This document shows, piece by piece, positions 54,288 to 63,165 of a DNA stretch of 64,000 nt (positions are counted from its first letter, which is position 1; every line of letters begins with the position of its first letter). Below the pieces are notes generated by a model that saw nothing but the letters and a program-made list of their open reading frames with translations, was not told the DNA's origin and made no database searches. The translations under genes were made by a program, and so were the position numbers. The stretch covers positions 7,358,501 through 7,422,500 of the forward strand of contig NZ_CP095376.1 of assembly GCF_023008405.1 (NCBI RefSeq), given 5' to 3'. This stretch comes from Amycolatopsis sp. FBCC-B4732 (GTDB taxonomy: Bacteria > Actinomycetota > Actinomycetes > Mycobacteriales > Pseudonocardiaceae).

Positions 54288-55987
54288 TCAGCGGTCCCTC
54301 GATGCCACCAGGCCCGGTGACACCACCCCCCGGATCATGGAAGCGACTGGGGGCGTTAGTCATGCCGGACCTGGTGACCACAGCTCCTTGATCAGGAACT
54401 ACGAAGACGGTAACGGGGGCGGCGGGCCGGAGAGCGCGGGCAACCCGGGGGCGCCGGATCGGCGAAGCCGCAGGGCACAGGCGACCTGGGGCGGGCGGAG
54501 CCGGAGAGCACGGGCGACCTGGGGCGGGGGGCCGGCGGAGCCGGAGAGCGCGGGCGCCGGATCGGCGAGGCCGAAGGGCGCGCATGACCGAGAGCGCCAG
54601 GCCAGCGAGGCCGAAGGGCGCGCATCACCGAGAGCGCCAGGCCAGCGAGGCCGAAGGGCGCGCATCACCGAGAGCGCCAGGCCAGCGAGGCCGAAGGGCG
54701 CGCATCACCGAGAGCGCCAGGCCAGCGAGGCCGAAGGGCGCGCATGACCGAGGACGCCAGGCCGGTGAAGCCAGAGGGCGCGGGCAACCCGGGAGCGCCG
54801 GATCGGCGAAGCCGCAGGGCACAGGCGACCTGGGGCGGGGGGCCGGCGGAGCCGAAGAGCGGGCGCCGGATCGGCGAGGCCGAAGGGCGCGCATGACCGA
54901 GAGCGCCAGGCCGGCGAGGCCGGAGAGCGCGCATGACCGAGGACGCCAGGCCAGCGAGGCCGGAGGGCACGGGCAATCCGGGGCGCCCGGCCGGCGAGCG
55001 CGGACCACCGAGGACGCCAGGCCGGCAAGGCGCGAGGGCGCGGACCGTAGAGGACGCCGGATCGGCGAGACCAGAGGGCGCGGACCGCCGAGGACTCCCG
55101 GCTGGCGAGGCCGAAGGGCACGGGCGACCGAAAGCGCCGGACCGGCAAGGCCGAAGGGCGCGAGAGAGCGAGGCGGGTGCGGGAAGCTCCAGGAGAGGTG
55201 GGCACAGGGCCTGGCGAGGTCAGGCGAGAGGCGCGGAGCCTGGCTGGCGAAGCCCGTAACGAGAGGAAAGGGCCAGCGGGCTACGAGTCGGCGAACGGGT
55301 CCGGGTGAAGTCGCCGCCGGTCAGCTTGAGTCGGGTTGTGCGCGGACCGGCGAGGTGAGGCGCGTACCGGGCCGGTTCGGGCGCGAGTCGATGATCAGGC
55401 GAGGTGCGCGAGAAGCCTCGGGCCCGCGAGAGCTGCATCGCGGATCTCGGGCGCACCGCGCGTGCCTCTGGCGCGCGATCACGGGTGCACAAGGGGACAA
55501 ATCCGGCAGTCAACCGCGATCTTGCTCAATCAGTCGGCGAGCGGTTCTCCTGCGTCGATGAACGGTCGCATCCGCCCGCGGCTCAACCCGCCTGCGAGCA
55601 GGCCGGAAAGGCTCCCCGACCGACCCGATGGAGTCGAAGATGTTTAAACATCCCCTGGCAAACCCTTATTCCGACCCTCAGGGGCCTCCCCGGACCTTGG
55701 TTGGCTTAAACCGCCCGCAAGAGCTGTAAGGCAAGTCACAACCAATGCAGTAAACCCCCTCTAACTTTGGGTAATTGTCACAGGTGAGCGTCGCCCGGCT
55801 GCCACCCGATCGGCCGCCGGATGAGGCAGATCTTGCCGATAGCGGTGCCCCTTCGTTACTGTCCCGGGGTCCCCATTACAGTCAGGTCACGAAGTAGGAC
55901 ACCGAGCGAACCACCCCCGAGGTTGGCTCACCGGGTTCCCCCGCCCGCAGTCCTCGACCCGGCTCCCCGACGATGGAAGGCCCTGTC
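54188..55987. other. 1.8-kb region without convincing genes
   Basis: It contains the IS110 upstream end, the 40-bp repeat field (to about 55190), GC-rich sequence of no evident function, and from about 55640 an A/T-richer stretch leading to the M23 peptidase. GATGTTTAAACATC at 55639-55652 is a perfect 14-bp palindrome. TTACTGT and ATTACAGT near 55855-55880 form a loose dyad. Open frames such as 54584-55561 are composed of repeat translated in shifting frames and are not supported. Confidence 0.6.
54560..55190. repeat. 40-bp tandem repeat field
   Basis: CGCATCACCG or CGCATGACCG recurs at 54581, 54621, 54661, 54701 and 54741, exactly 40 bases apart; the unit includes AGAGCGCCAGGCCAGCGAGG and CCGAAGGG. 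Degenerate units continue to about 55190, and related sequence begins near 54420. A 40-base period shifts the frame each time, so it is not coding. Confidence 0.85.
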
Positions 55988-56800
55988 TTGGCTTCACACC
56001 GCTCCCCCGGCGGCCAAGCTCCTTCCCCGGCACTGAAGGACGCACTGGAAGGTGCGGTCGTTCGTGTCCGGGGTGCGCACCGCATCGCCCCGCCCTCCTC
56101 GGCCCTTCGCGGCCGTGTCGTGGTCGCCGCTGTTGCTGCCGGAGCGTTCGCTGCCGCAGCGGCAGGGCAGACCCTCAAGACCGTCACCGACTCCGACGCG
56201 GCCGTGACGCCGCTGGCCAACAGCCAGGACGCCAGCGCTTCGCTCACCGCGGGAGGTGCGGGCACCGGGGGCGCCCCGGAACTCCTGCCGACCGGCCACG
56301 CCGTCGACGCTTCCGCCGAGGCCGCCAAGATCGCGGACTCCGCCTCCATCACGCAGGCCCGTGAGCAGCGCGAAGCCGACGCCGCCCGCAAGGCCGCCGA
56401 AGAAGCCGCTCGCCCCAAGACCTGCCTGCCCGCGCACGGCACCTTCACCTCGGGCTTCGGTGCCCGGTGGGGCACGAGCCACCTCGGCATCGACATCGCC
56501 AACGCCATCGGCACCCCGATCTACGCCGCCTCCGACGGCACCGTGATCGAGGCCGGCCCGGCCAGCGGCTTCGGCCTCTGGGTCCGCGTCCAGCTCGACG
56601 ACGGCACGATCCAGGTCTACGGCCACATGAACAGCTTCTCCGTCAAGGAGGGGCAGAAGGTCAAGTGCGGCCAGCAGATCGCCGAGATCGGCAACCGCGG
56701 TCAGAGCACCGGCCCGCACCTGCACTTCGAGGTGTGGCAGAACGGCACCAAGAAGATCGACCCCCGGCCGTGGCTGGCCGCGCGCGGCATCGTTCTCTGA
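55988..56800 (+). CDS. M23-family peptidoglycan endopeptidase, membrane-anchored
   Basis: 270 residues from TTG 55988: GGAAGG (55975-55980) sits seven bases upstream, whereas the in-frame ATG at 55973 has no ribosome site and overlaps it. A cytoplasmic basic N-terminus, one helix (VVVAAVAAGAFAAAAA, 44-59), a coiled-coil-like Ala/Glu/Lys stretch (110-142), then the LytM domain: H165-LGID169, GHMNS (His213), GPHLHFEVW (His244, His246). All zinc and catalytic residues are present. Corresponds to Rv0950c by position. Confidence 0.92.
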   Translation: MASHRSPGGQAPSPALKDALEGAVVRVRGAHRIAPPSSALRGRVVVAAVAAGAFAAAAAGQTLKTVTDSDAAVTPLANSQDASASLTAGGAGTGGAPELLPTGHAVDASAEAAKIADSASITQAREQREADAARKAAEEAARPKTCLPAHGTFTSGFGARWGTSHLGIDIANAIGTPIYAASDGTVIEAGPASGFGLWVRVQLDDGTIQVYGHMNSFSVKEGQKVKCGQQIAEIGNRGQSTGPHLHFEVWQNGTKKIDPRPWLAARGIVL

Positions 56801-56990
56801 TCCGTTCCCACCCCGGCCGCCCCTCGAGGCGGCCATACCCCGGCCATCCCTCGGGAAAGCCGTACGCGCAGTGGTCCGGACCTCATCGGACGCGGAACCG
56901 GCCTCAGCACCGCCGGAACCCACCGGAACGTCCGGAACCACAGCGGGGCCGCGAAAAGCCCGCCACCGGCTTCTCAGCGCCCGCAACGCC

Positions 56991-57383
56991 TTAGCGGTAC
57001 CCGCCCGGCAACCGGCGGAGGAAATACGCCACCGCGACCTGCCGCACCGAGCACAGCTCGGTCGGCCGTCGCACGGGCAGCCAGCCCCAGGGCACGACGC
57101 CCCGTGCGCCCCCCGCGGAGCGGACACGCGCGGCACTCCGGGCCCTGGTCGTCCAGCGGCGTCCCCGGCCGCAGGTGACGCAGTGCCCGTCCGCGCCGAG
57201 CTCGTGCTGCCTGAGCAGCGCTCGCCAGGCGGCGGCCAGCCGGCACGCCTCCGCTCCCGCACGCGAGGCGCTTCCTGAGGCCCCCGAAGGCTCCGGACCC
57301 CGATCCGAAACCGTCGTCCGCAGGACTCCTCGCAGGTATTTTTGTACCCCTTCGGCCAACAGGTGAAACAGCACCGCGTCCAC
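56991..57383 (-). CDS. Uncharacterised 130-residue protein under an SOS box
   Basis: Starts GTG 57383, with GGAGG 12 bases upstream and a perfect LexA box 19 bases further upstream. N-terminus DAVLFHLLAEGVQKYL is helical. The middle EACRLAAAWRALLRQHELGADGHCVTCGRGRRW resembles small actinobacterial proteins with a helix followed by a CXXC pair; basic residues dominate (about 20 Arg). It might bind nucleic acid or a polymerase, but no function is known. Convergent with the M23 gene; pcrA ends 120 bases upstream on the same strand. Confidence 0.6.
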   Translation of the reverse strand: MDAVLFHLLAEGVQKYLRGVLRTTVSDRGPEPSGASGSASRAGAEACRLAAAWRALLRQHELGADGHCVTCGRGRRWTTRARSAARVRSAGGARGVVPWGWLPVRRPTELCSVRQVAVAYFLRRLPGGYR

Positions 57384-57401
57384 ACCACACTACCCCCTCC
57401 A

Positions 57402-57417
57402 TCGAACCTTTGTTCGA
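57402..57417. promoter_or_regulatory. LexA (SOS) box near pcrA
   Basis: TCGAAC-CTTT-GTTCGA, an exact consensus match, immediately upstream of the 130-residue gene and downstream of pcrA. Confidence 0.8.
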
Positions 57418-57502
57418 TTACGGGGTCAGTTGTACCGGGTGGGTACGACGATTCCGGCGGCGATCGCGGGGATCGCCGCCGGATTCACTCGTCCGGGTTG
57501 CG

Positions 57503-59917
57503 CTAGAGCTTCACCATCGGGACGCTGCCGATCAGCATCAGGCGGACCTTGCCCGCCGCGCCGAAGTCGATCGTCGCCGTCGCGCGGGGGCCGACGCCGT
57601 CGCAGGAGATGACCGTGCCCAGGCCGTACTTGTCGTGGCTGACCCGGTCGCCGACGTCCAGCTTCAGCGCCACCGTGTCCTTCCAGCCCTTGCCGAACGA
57701 CGGCGTGCCCGACGAAGCCGACGGGGACGAAGTCCGCCTGCCGCCCCACGTCGTCGCCGCGCGCGGGGTGCCACGCGAGCCGCCGCCGAAGCCGAAACCG
57801 GGGCTGGACGGTTCCAGGCGCCGCCAGTCCACGAGGTCCGCCGGCAGCTCGTCGAGGAACCGCGAAGCCGGGTTCATCGACGGCTGGCCCCACGCCGAGC
57901 GCGTGATCGCGCGCGAGACGTACAGCCGCTTCCTCGCCCGCGTGATCGCGACGTACGCGAGCCGCCGTTCTTCGGCCAGCTCCGTCGGGTCGCCCAGCGC
58001 CCGCATGTGCGGGAAAACGCCGTCCTCCCAACCGGTGCAGAACACGACCGGGTACTCCAGGCCCTTCGCGGTGTGCACGGTCATCAGCGTGACCACGCCC
58101 GCGCCGCCGTCGCCTTCCTCGCCGCCGTCCGGCGAAGGCACCGAATCGGCGTCCGCCACCAGGGAAACGCGCTCCAGGAACGCGGGCAGCGAACCCGGCG
58201 CCGGCACCCCGGGCTCGACGACGAGCTCGGCGTTCTCGTCCGCGACGACCTCGGCGGTGATCTCGGTGAACTCGCGCGCGACCGTGACGAGCTCGTCGAG
58301 GTTCTCCACGCGCGTGTGGTCCTGCGGGTCTTCCGATTCCTCGAGTTCGATGCGGTAGCCGGTCTTCTCCAGCACGGCTTCGAGGACGTCGTGCACCTCG
58401 GCGCCCTGCTCGACCAGCAGCCCCAGTTCGTCGAGCAGGCCGACGAACCCGGTGATCGCCTTGACCGAGCGCGGGTTCAGCAGCGGCACCTTGCCTTCGA
58501 CGGCGTCGCGCAACGCGGCCGCGAACGAGATCCGCTCGCGCTCGGCGTGCGTCGCCACGACGGCTTCGGCGCGGTCGCCGATGCCGCGCTTGGGCACGTT
58601 CAGCACGCGCCGCAGGCTGACCGTGTCCTCCGGGTTCGCCAGCACGCGCAGGTACGCGATCATGTCGCGGACTTCGCGCCGCTCGTAGAACCGCACGCCG
58701 CCGACGACCTTGTACGGCAGGCCGAGCCGGATGAAGATCTCTTCGAAGACGCGGGACTGGTTGTTGGTGCGGTAGAAGACGGCGACGTCGGAGTAGTCGG
58801 CCTCGCCCCGTTCCGCCAGCGCGTCGATTTCGCCCGCCACGAACGCGGCTTCGTCGTGGTCGTTGTCCGAGACGTAGCCGACGATCTTTTCGCCGTCGCC
58901 CGAATCCGTCCACAGCCGCTTCGCCCGGCGGTTCGGGTTGCGCTCGATGACGGCGTTGGCCGCGGACAGGATCGTCTGCGTGGAGCGGTAGTTCTGCTCC
59001 AGCAGGATGGTGTGCGCGTTCGGGAAGTCCCGCTCGAACTCTTCGATGTTGCGGATCGTCGCGCCGCGGAAGGCGTAGATCGACTGGTCCGCGTCACCGA
59101 CCACGACCAGCTCGGCCGGCTCGACGCCCGCGTCGTTCGGCACGGTCCCGGCCAGCTCGCGGACCAGCGTGTACTGCGCGTGGTTCGTGTCCTGGTACTC
59201 GTCGACCAGCACGTGGCGGAACCGGCGCCGGTAGTACTCGGCGACGGCGGGGAACGCCTGCAGCAGCGAAACCGTGCGCATGATGAGGTCGTCGAAGTCG
59301 AAGGCGTTGGCCTGGTTGAGCCGCCGCTGGTACTCGGCGTAGACCTCGGCGACGCGGCGCTCGAGGTCGTTGCCCGCGTTCGCCGCCGCCGTCTCCGGGT
59401 CGGTGAGCTCGTTCTTCAGGTTCGAGATGTGGATGGCGAGCGTGCGCGCGGCGTACCGCTTCGGGTCGATGTCGAGGTCCCGCGCCACCAAGGTGATCAG
59501 CCGCTTGGTGTCGTCGGAGTCGTAGATCGAGAAGCTCGACGACATGTCGAGCGTTTTGGCTTCACGGCGCAGGATCCGCACGCACATCGAGTGGAACGTC
59601 GACACCCACATGGCGTTCGCGCGGCGCCCGACGAGCGCGGCGACGCGCTCGCGCATTTCGGCGGCGGCCTTGTTGGTGAACGTGATCGCCATGATTTCGC
59701 CCGGGTGCACGCGGCGTTGCCCGAGCAGGTAGGCGATCCGGCGGGTCAGCACCCTGGTCTTGCCCGATCCCGCGCCCGCCACCACCAGCAGCGGGCCACC
59801 GGCGTGGGTGACGGCTTCGCGCTGGGCGGGGTTGAGGTCGTCGAGCAGCTCGGCCTGCCCGCCGGCGGCGGGCTTGCGCGCAGGGGTCGCGGCGGGGAGA
59901 TCGAAGAGGGTGTCCAT
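57503..59917 (-). CDS. pcrA: ATP-dependent DNA helicase PcrA/UvrD1
   Basis: 804-residue SF1A 3'-5' helicase for nucleotide excision repair and replication restart. Q motif LNPAQREAV, Walker A VVAGAGSGKT (46-55), FDFDDLIMRTV, VDEYQDTNHAQY (motif II), GDADQSIYAFRGA (III), LEQNYRST (IV), TVHTAKGLEYPVVF (V) and VAITRARKRLY (VI) are all present. The C-terminal Tudor-like part (VGDRVSHDKYGLGTVISCDG) binds RNA polymerase in homologues. Corresponds to Rv0949. Confidence 0.97.
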   Translation of the reverse strand: MDTLFDLPAATPARKPAAGGQAELLDDLNPAQREAVTHAGGPLLVVAGAGSGKTRVLTRRIAYLLGQRRVHPGEIMAITFTNKAAAEMRERVAALVGRRANAMWVSTFHSMCVRILRREAKTLDMSSSFSIYDSDDTKRLITLVARDLDIDPKRYAARTLAIHISNLKNELTDPETAAANAGNDLERRVAEVYAEYQRRLNQANAFDFDDLIMRTVSLLQAFPAVAEYYRRRFRHVLVDEYQDTNHAQYTLVRELAGTVPNDAGVEPAELVVVGDADQSIYAFRGATIRNIEEFERDFPNAHTILLEQNYRSTQTILSAANAVIERNPNRRAKRLWTDSGDGEKIVGYVSDNDHDEAAFVAGEIDALAERGEADYSDVAVFYRTNNQSRVFEEIFIRLGLPYKVVGGVRFYERREVRDMIAYLRVLANPEDTVSLRRVLNVPKRGIGDRAEAVVATHAERERISFAAALRDAVEGKVPLLNPRSVKAITGFVGLLDELGLLVEQGAEVHDVLEAVLEKTGYRIELEESEDPQDHTRVENLDELVTVAREFTEITAEVVADENAELVVEPGVPAPGSLPAFLERVSLVADADSVPSPDGGEEGDGGAGVVTLMTVHTAKGLEYPVVFCTGWEDGVFPHMRALGDPTELAEERRLAYVAITRARKRLYVSRAITRSAWGQPSMNPASRFLDELPADLVDWRRLEPSSPGFGFGGGSRGTPRAATTWGGRRTSSPSASSGTPSFGKGWKDTVALKLDVGDRVSHDKYGLGTVISCDGVGPRATATIDFGAAGKVRLMLIGSVPMVKL

Positions 59918-60244
59918 CGTCCGTCCACGCTACCCCGGGCGGGCAGGAGGACGGCAGAGCGTGCCCGGCGCGGGGCCGCGGTGTCGGGGTTCGCGCGGGG
60001 GCGCGTGTGCGGGCGGACGCGTGTCCGCGCGCGAGGCGGCGTGCGCCGCTCGGTTGCGGGCGCGGGGCGAAAGGTGGCCGGGCTTGGAGTACCGAGGCGG
60101 TCGGGACGCGGGCTGGCGGCGGCCCGGCGAGGCGGGCGCCACGGGGTGCCCATCCGGCGCCGGAAACCCGGGTACCGCGCCGGGCGTAGCGGGGGAATGT
60201 CGCCTGCTGCCCGACGCGCCGACGCCGCGCCGCGCGGAGCATCG
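59918..60244. other. Intergenic region, nothing recognised
   Basis: About 330 very GC-rich bases between the divergent pcrA and DUF1707 genes. Both must be transcribed from here, but I see no promoter, operator or RNA element I can support. Confidence 0.5.
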
Positions 60245-60250
60245 GTGGGC

Positions 60251-60676
60251 ATGAACGCACCGAACCCCGCCCGCATCCGGGCCGCCGACGCCGATCGCGA
60301 GCGCGTCGCCAAGACCGTCCAGTCCGCCGGTTCCGAAGGCCGGCTCACCCTCGAAGAGGTCGAAGAGCGCCTCTCCGGCGTCTACGCCGCGCGGTTCACC
60401 GACGAACTGACCGCGCTCACCACCGACCTGCCGCGGCCCGCGCCGCCGCGGCCGGGGTTCCCGCTCACCCGGGACGCGTTGCGGCGGCACCCGGCGCTGC
60501 GCTTCCACCTCGCCGTCGTGGTCGCGCTTTCGGTGGTGGCGATCGTCCGGTGGGCGGTGCTCGGCGCCGGCTTCTTCTGGCCGGCCTTCCCGATGTTCTG
60601 GCTCACCGTCAGCCTCGTGGTGCACGCGGGCGCGCGGTCGTTCCGGGAGCGCGCCGGTGCCCCTGTGCCATACTGA
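60251..60676 (+). CDS. DUF1707/2TM membrane protein
   Basis: 141 residues. The N-terminal DUF1707 (RAADADRERVAKTVQSAGSEGRLTLEEVEERLSGVYAARFTDEL) is a small DNA-binding-like SHOCT-related domain. The C-terminus has two helices (FHLAVVVALSVVAIVRWAVLG, FPMFWLTVSLVVHAG). GTG 60245 is an alternative start two codons upstream. Role unknown. Confidence 0.88.
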   Translation: MNAPNPARIRAADADRERVAKTVQSAGSEGRLTLEEVEERLSGVYAARFTDELTALTTDLPRPAPPRPGFPLTRDALRRHPALRFHLAVVVALSVVAIVRWAVLGAGFFWPAFPMFWLTVSLVVHAGARSFRERAGAPVPY

Positions 60677-60838
60677 GCGCATGCGGCACCACGCTGAGCG
60701 ATTTTTTTACGGGACCCGGACTCCGGCTCCCGTGATCGCGTAGTGCCACTACCGCCATCACCGCCAGCCCCGGAGTCCACGGACCCGGGGCTGTCGCCGT
60801 CCCTGGGGCCGGGTCCGGGATTCGAGGAAGAGGTCCCG

Positions 60839-61135
60839 ATGAACGCACAAGCGACGAACGCCGACGGCCAGCCCGCCGAGCACACCCCCGCGGGCGACGA
60901 CATCTCGGCGCTGCGCGAGGAGATCGACTGGCTGGACAAGGAGATCCTGCGGCTGGTGAAACGCCGGGTCGAGGTGTCCAAGACGATCGGGGCCGCGCGG
61001 ATGGCCGCCGGCGGCACGCGCATCGTCTACAACCGCGAGATGGACGTGCTCGCGCGCTACCGCGAACTCGGGCCGGACGGCCGCCAGCTCGCCATGGCGC
61101 TGCTGAACCTGGGCCGGGGCAGGCTCGGCCGGTAA
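60839..61135 (+). CDS. Chorismate mutase (AroQ, actinobacterial intracellular type)
   Basis: 98-residue all-helical enzyme converting chorismate to prephenate. DISALREEIDWLDKEILRLVKRRVEVSKTIG carries the first active-site Arg/Lys set; ARMAAGGTRIVYNREMDVLARYREL the second. Matches the Rv0948c type, which gains activity in complex with DAHP synthase. AGGAAGAGG precedes the ATG. Last member of the Rv0948c-0957-like block. Confidence 0.93.
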   Translation: MNAQATNADGQPAEHTPAGDDISALREEIDWLDKEILRLVKRRVEVSKTIGAARMAAGGTRIVYNREMDVLARYRELGPDGRQLAMALLNLGRGRLGR

Positions 61136-61199
61136 CGGTTGGCCGAATTCGGGGACTTCCCGGAGGCACCGGTGGCCCGGGCACAGGCAGACTGGGCAC

Positions 61200-61517
61200 A
61201 TGGACTCGCTCGTGAACCTCATCGCCGTCATCGTCGCGCTCGCCGGCGTGCTGGCCGCACTGGGCCATGTGGGTTATCTGGCGCTGCTGAACAGCGCGGC
61301 GGGCAAGCGCGGTGCCAGCGGGGCCCCGGTCGGGCAGTACGTCCGCAGCCGGTGGGCCGTCGCCGGCGGCACCACCGCGGCTTCGCTCTTCGCCTGGTTG
61401 CTCACGGCCGGGGGAACGACGCTCGACATCGTGGCGATCCTCATCGCCGCGGGTAGCGGTGCGGTGGCCACGAAGGCCCTGCAATCCACCCGGGACCGTT
61501 ACCGCACCGGCGGCTGA
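61200..61517 (+). CDS. Small membrane protein, unknown function
   Basis: 105 residues with three helices: LVNLIAVIVALAGVLAALGHVGYLALL, VAGGTTAASLFAWLLTAGG and LDIVAILIAAGSGAVATKAL. No family recognised; 64 bases after chorismate mutase and possibly co-transcribed. Confidence 0.7.
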   Translation: MDSLVNLIAVIVALAGVLAALGHVGYLALLNSAAGKRGASGAPVGQYVRSRWAVAGGTTAASLFAWLLTAGGTTLDIVAILIAAGSGAVATKALQSTRDRYRTGG

Positions 61518-61851
61518 ATCCCCTGAACTGGCCTGATGGCGCAGCGTGAAACTTCATAGCGTCACCTTCGCCCGATCGGTCGCGCCCGACCGAGTGAAAC
61601 CTCTGCAACTTGCAGGTTTGGGGGCGACTTTCGCCGCCGGATGCTTTTAGGGTTGGCGTCGTGAGGACCCTTGCGTCTGGGTCGGGCGATGCCCGGAAGA
61701 CGCGCGGGGGCACCGGCCCCGCGCGTCCACTGTCGCATGCGCGTGCATCTGCGCAGGATTCCGAACGCGATTCCGCTCGTGAGGGTGCTCCGTTCGGGTC
61801 GTCCCGCCGCCGGATGGCGTCAGGACTCGTCGGCCGGGTGGTCGAGCCCAC
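61518..61851. other. Intergenic region with two dyads
   Basis: TCGGTCG-CGCC-CGACCGA near 61575-61593 could terminate the preceding gene. AAACCTCTGCAACTTGCAGGTTT (61597-61619, a near-perfect dyad centred on CTGCAA-C-TTGCAG) could be an operator for the gene at 61852. The rest shows nothing. Confidence 0.4.
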
Positions 61852-63165
61852 ATGAGCAACGGCACGGAGTTCCACGGACGCGGCGCCGCTCCCGCGCACC
61901 CCGGACGGCACCGGCCCGGCGGCGCGGAAGACTGGACGCCGCCGCTGCCGCCGCACCGCCCGGTGCGCCACCGCGCGACCCCGGTCGACCCGCCGGTGTC
62001 CGGCTCGCTCCCCCTGTACCGCGCGGCGGCGCCGGACCCCGGCTCACGTCCCTTTCGGCGGCAAGGCGGACCGGGCACCCTGTCCGCCACGCAGCCGTCC
62101 GGCTCACTCCCGCTGCTCCCGCAGCCGGGGGGCGGTTCGCTCTCGGGCTCGCTCCCGCTGCCCCAGCCGCGAGACGGCGGGCCGCTGTTCCCCGCCGCGC
62201 ACGGCAGCCTCCCGGTGGACACCGCCGCCGACGACCACGACGACTTCGAGCCCCCACCGGCCGAGTCCCGCGCCGACCAGGCCGCGCGCCGCACCCGCGT
62301 CTCGCTGGCCGCGCCGCCGCCGCGCGGCGTCGACCTGGACGAAGACGACGTCCGCATCTACAGCGCGCCCCCGATCGACGGGCTCGGCGGCTTCACCATC
62401 GGCTCGGTGCCCGCGTCCGTGACGCCGCCGAAGACGTGGCGCAAGGCCGCCTGGTTCGCCACCGGCGCGTCCGGCGCCGTCGTCGTCGGGCTGCTGTGCG
62501 CCGGGTCCTTCCTCGTCGGGAAACCGCCGGTGGACCAGGCCGTCCAAGGGTCGTGGCCCGGTTACCAGGGCGTGCCGACGGTCGTCGACCCGACGGGCGG
62601 GGACCAGCCGCCTTCCGAGGGCGGTTCCGCGCCCGGGCCGGAGAGCTCGCCCCGGCCGGACAACGACAACGCCGGCGAGAAGAAGACCAGTGGCGGCAGC
62701 GGCCCGGGGCCGGTCGACGACTCGGCCTCCGCGCCGGGCAGCACCACCTCCGCCGGCCCCTCGGGGACGACGTCCGGCACGACCACGCCGACCAGCGCGC
62801 CGCAGAAGCCGCCGGTCACGCCCGCCCAGCGCGAGAACCCGGTCAAGCCGCCGTGGTGGTACTCCTTCCCGCCGGACGCCCAGACGATGGGCGACAACTC
62901 GGAGAAGTTCTTCAACACGGTCACCACCGACCCCGCATCGGCGTCGTCGGTGACCACCGGCGACCTGCACGACCAGGGGCCGCACGCGCTCGCGGAGCGG
63001 TACGCCGGCATCGCCTACTTCGAGGTCAAGAAGGTCAGCATCGACCAGCAACGCGGCGTCACCGTCAACACCGTCGAGGTCACCCACACAGACGGGACCA
63101 AGACGATCGAGGAGCGCACCTTGACGTTCGGCGACGGCGACAAGATCGCGGCTGACGGCCAGTAA
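61852..63165 (+). CDS. Single-pass membrane protein with SGSLPL repeats
   Basis: 437 residues. The cytoplasmic part (1-197) is disordered and Pro-rich with recurring GSLPL motifs at about residues 51, 84, 99 and 118. A helix (200-223, WFATGASGAVVVGLLCAGSF) is followed by a Ser/Thr/Pro/Gly linker and an external C-terminal domain (330-437; PPWWYSFPPDAQTMGDNSEKFF, ALAERYAGIAYFEVKKVSI). No family recognised; overall shape resembles actinobacterial anti-sigma-like or secretion-accessory proteins but no motif proves it. Confidence 0.72.
   Translation: MSNGTEFHGRGAAPAHPGRHRPGGAEDWTPPLPPHRPVRHRATPVDPPVSGSLPLYRAAAPDPGSRPFRRQGGPGTLSATQPSGSLPLLPQPGGGSLSGSLPLPQPRDGGPLFPAAHGSLPVDTAADDHDDFEPPPAESRADQAARRTRVSLAAPPPRGVDLDEDDVRIYSAPPIDGLGGFTIGSVPASVTPPKTWRKAAWFATGASGAVVVGLLCAGSFLVGKPPVDQAVQGSWPGYQGVPTVVDPTGGDQPPSEGGSAPGPESSPRPDNDNAGEKKTSGGSGPGPVDDSASAPGSTTSAGPSGTTSGTTTPTSAPQKPPVTPAQRENPVKPPWWYSFPPDAQTMGDNSEKFFNTVTTDPASASSVTTGDLHDQGPHALAERYAGIAYFEVKKVSIDQQRGVTVNTVEVTHTDGTKTIEERTLTFGDGDKIAADGQ

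Noticed and set aside
54584..55561. 325-codon frame with repeated ESARPARPKG-like segments
   Set aside because: The 40-base period moves the repeat through all three frames, giving a patchwork translation; no ribosome site or conserved segment.
55650..55987. c-di-AMP (ydaO-type) riboswitch before the M23 peptidase
   Set aside because: Such switches precede many actinobacterial wall hydrolases, but none of the conserved core segments is present.
57410..60250. Long plus-strand frame opposite pcrA
   Set aside because: Antisense shadow rich in Arg, Val and Asp; only its last part from 60251 (DUF1707) is a gene.
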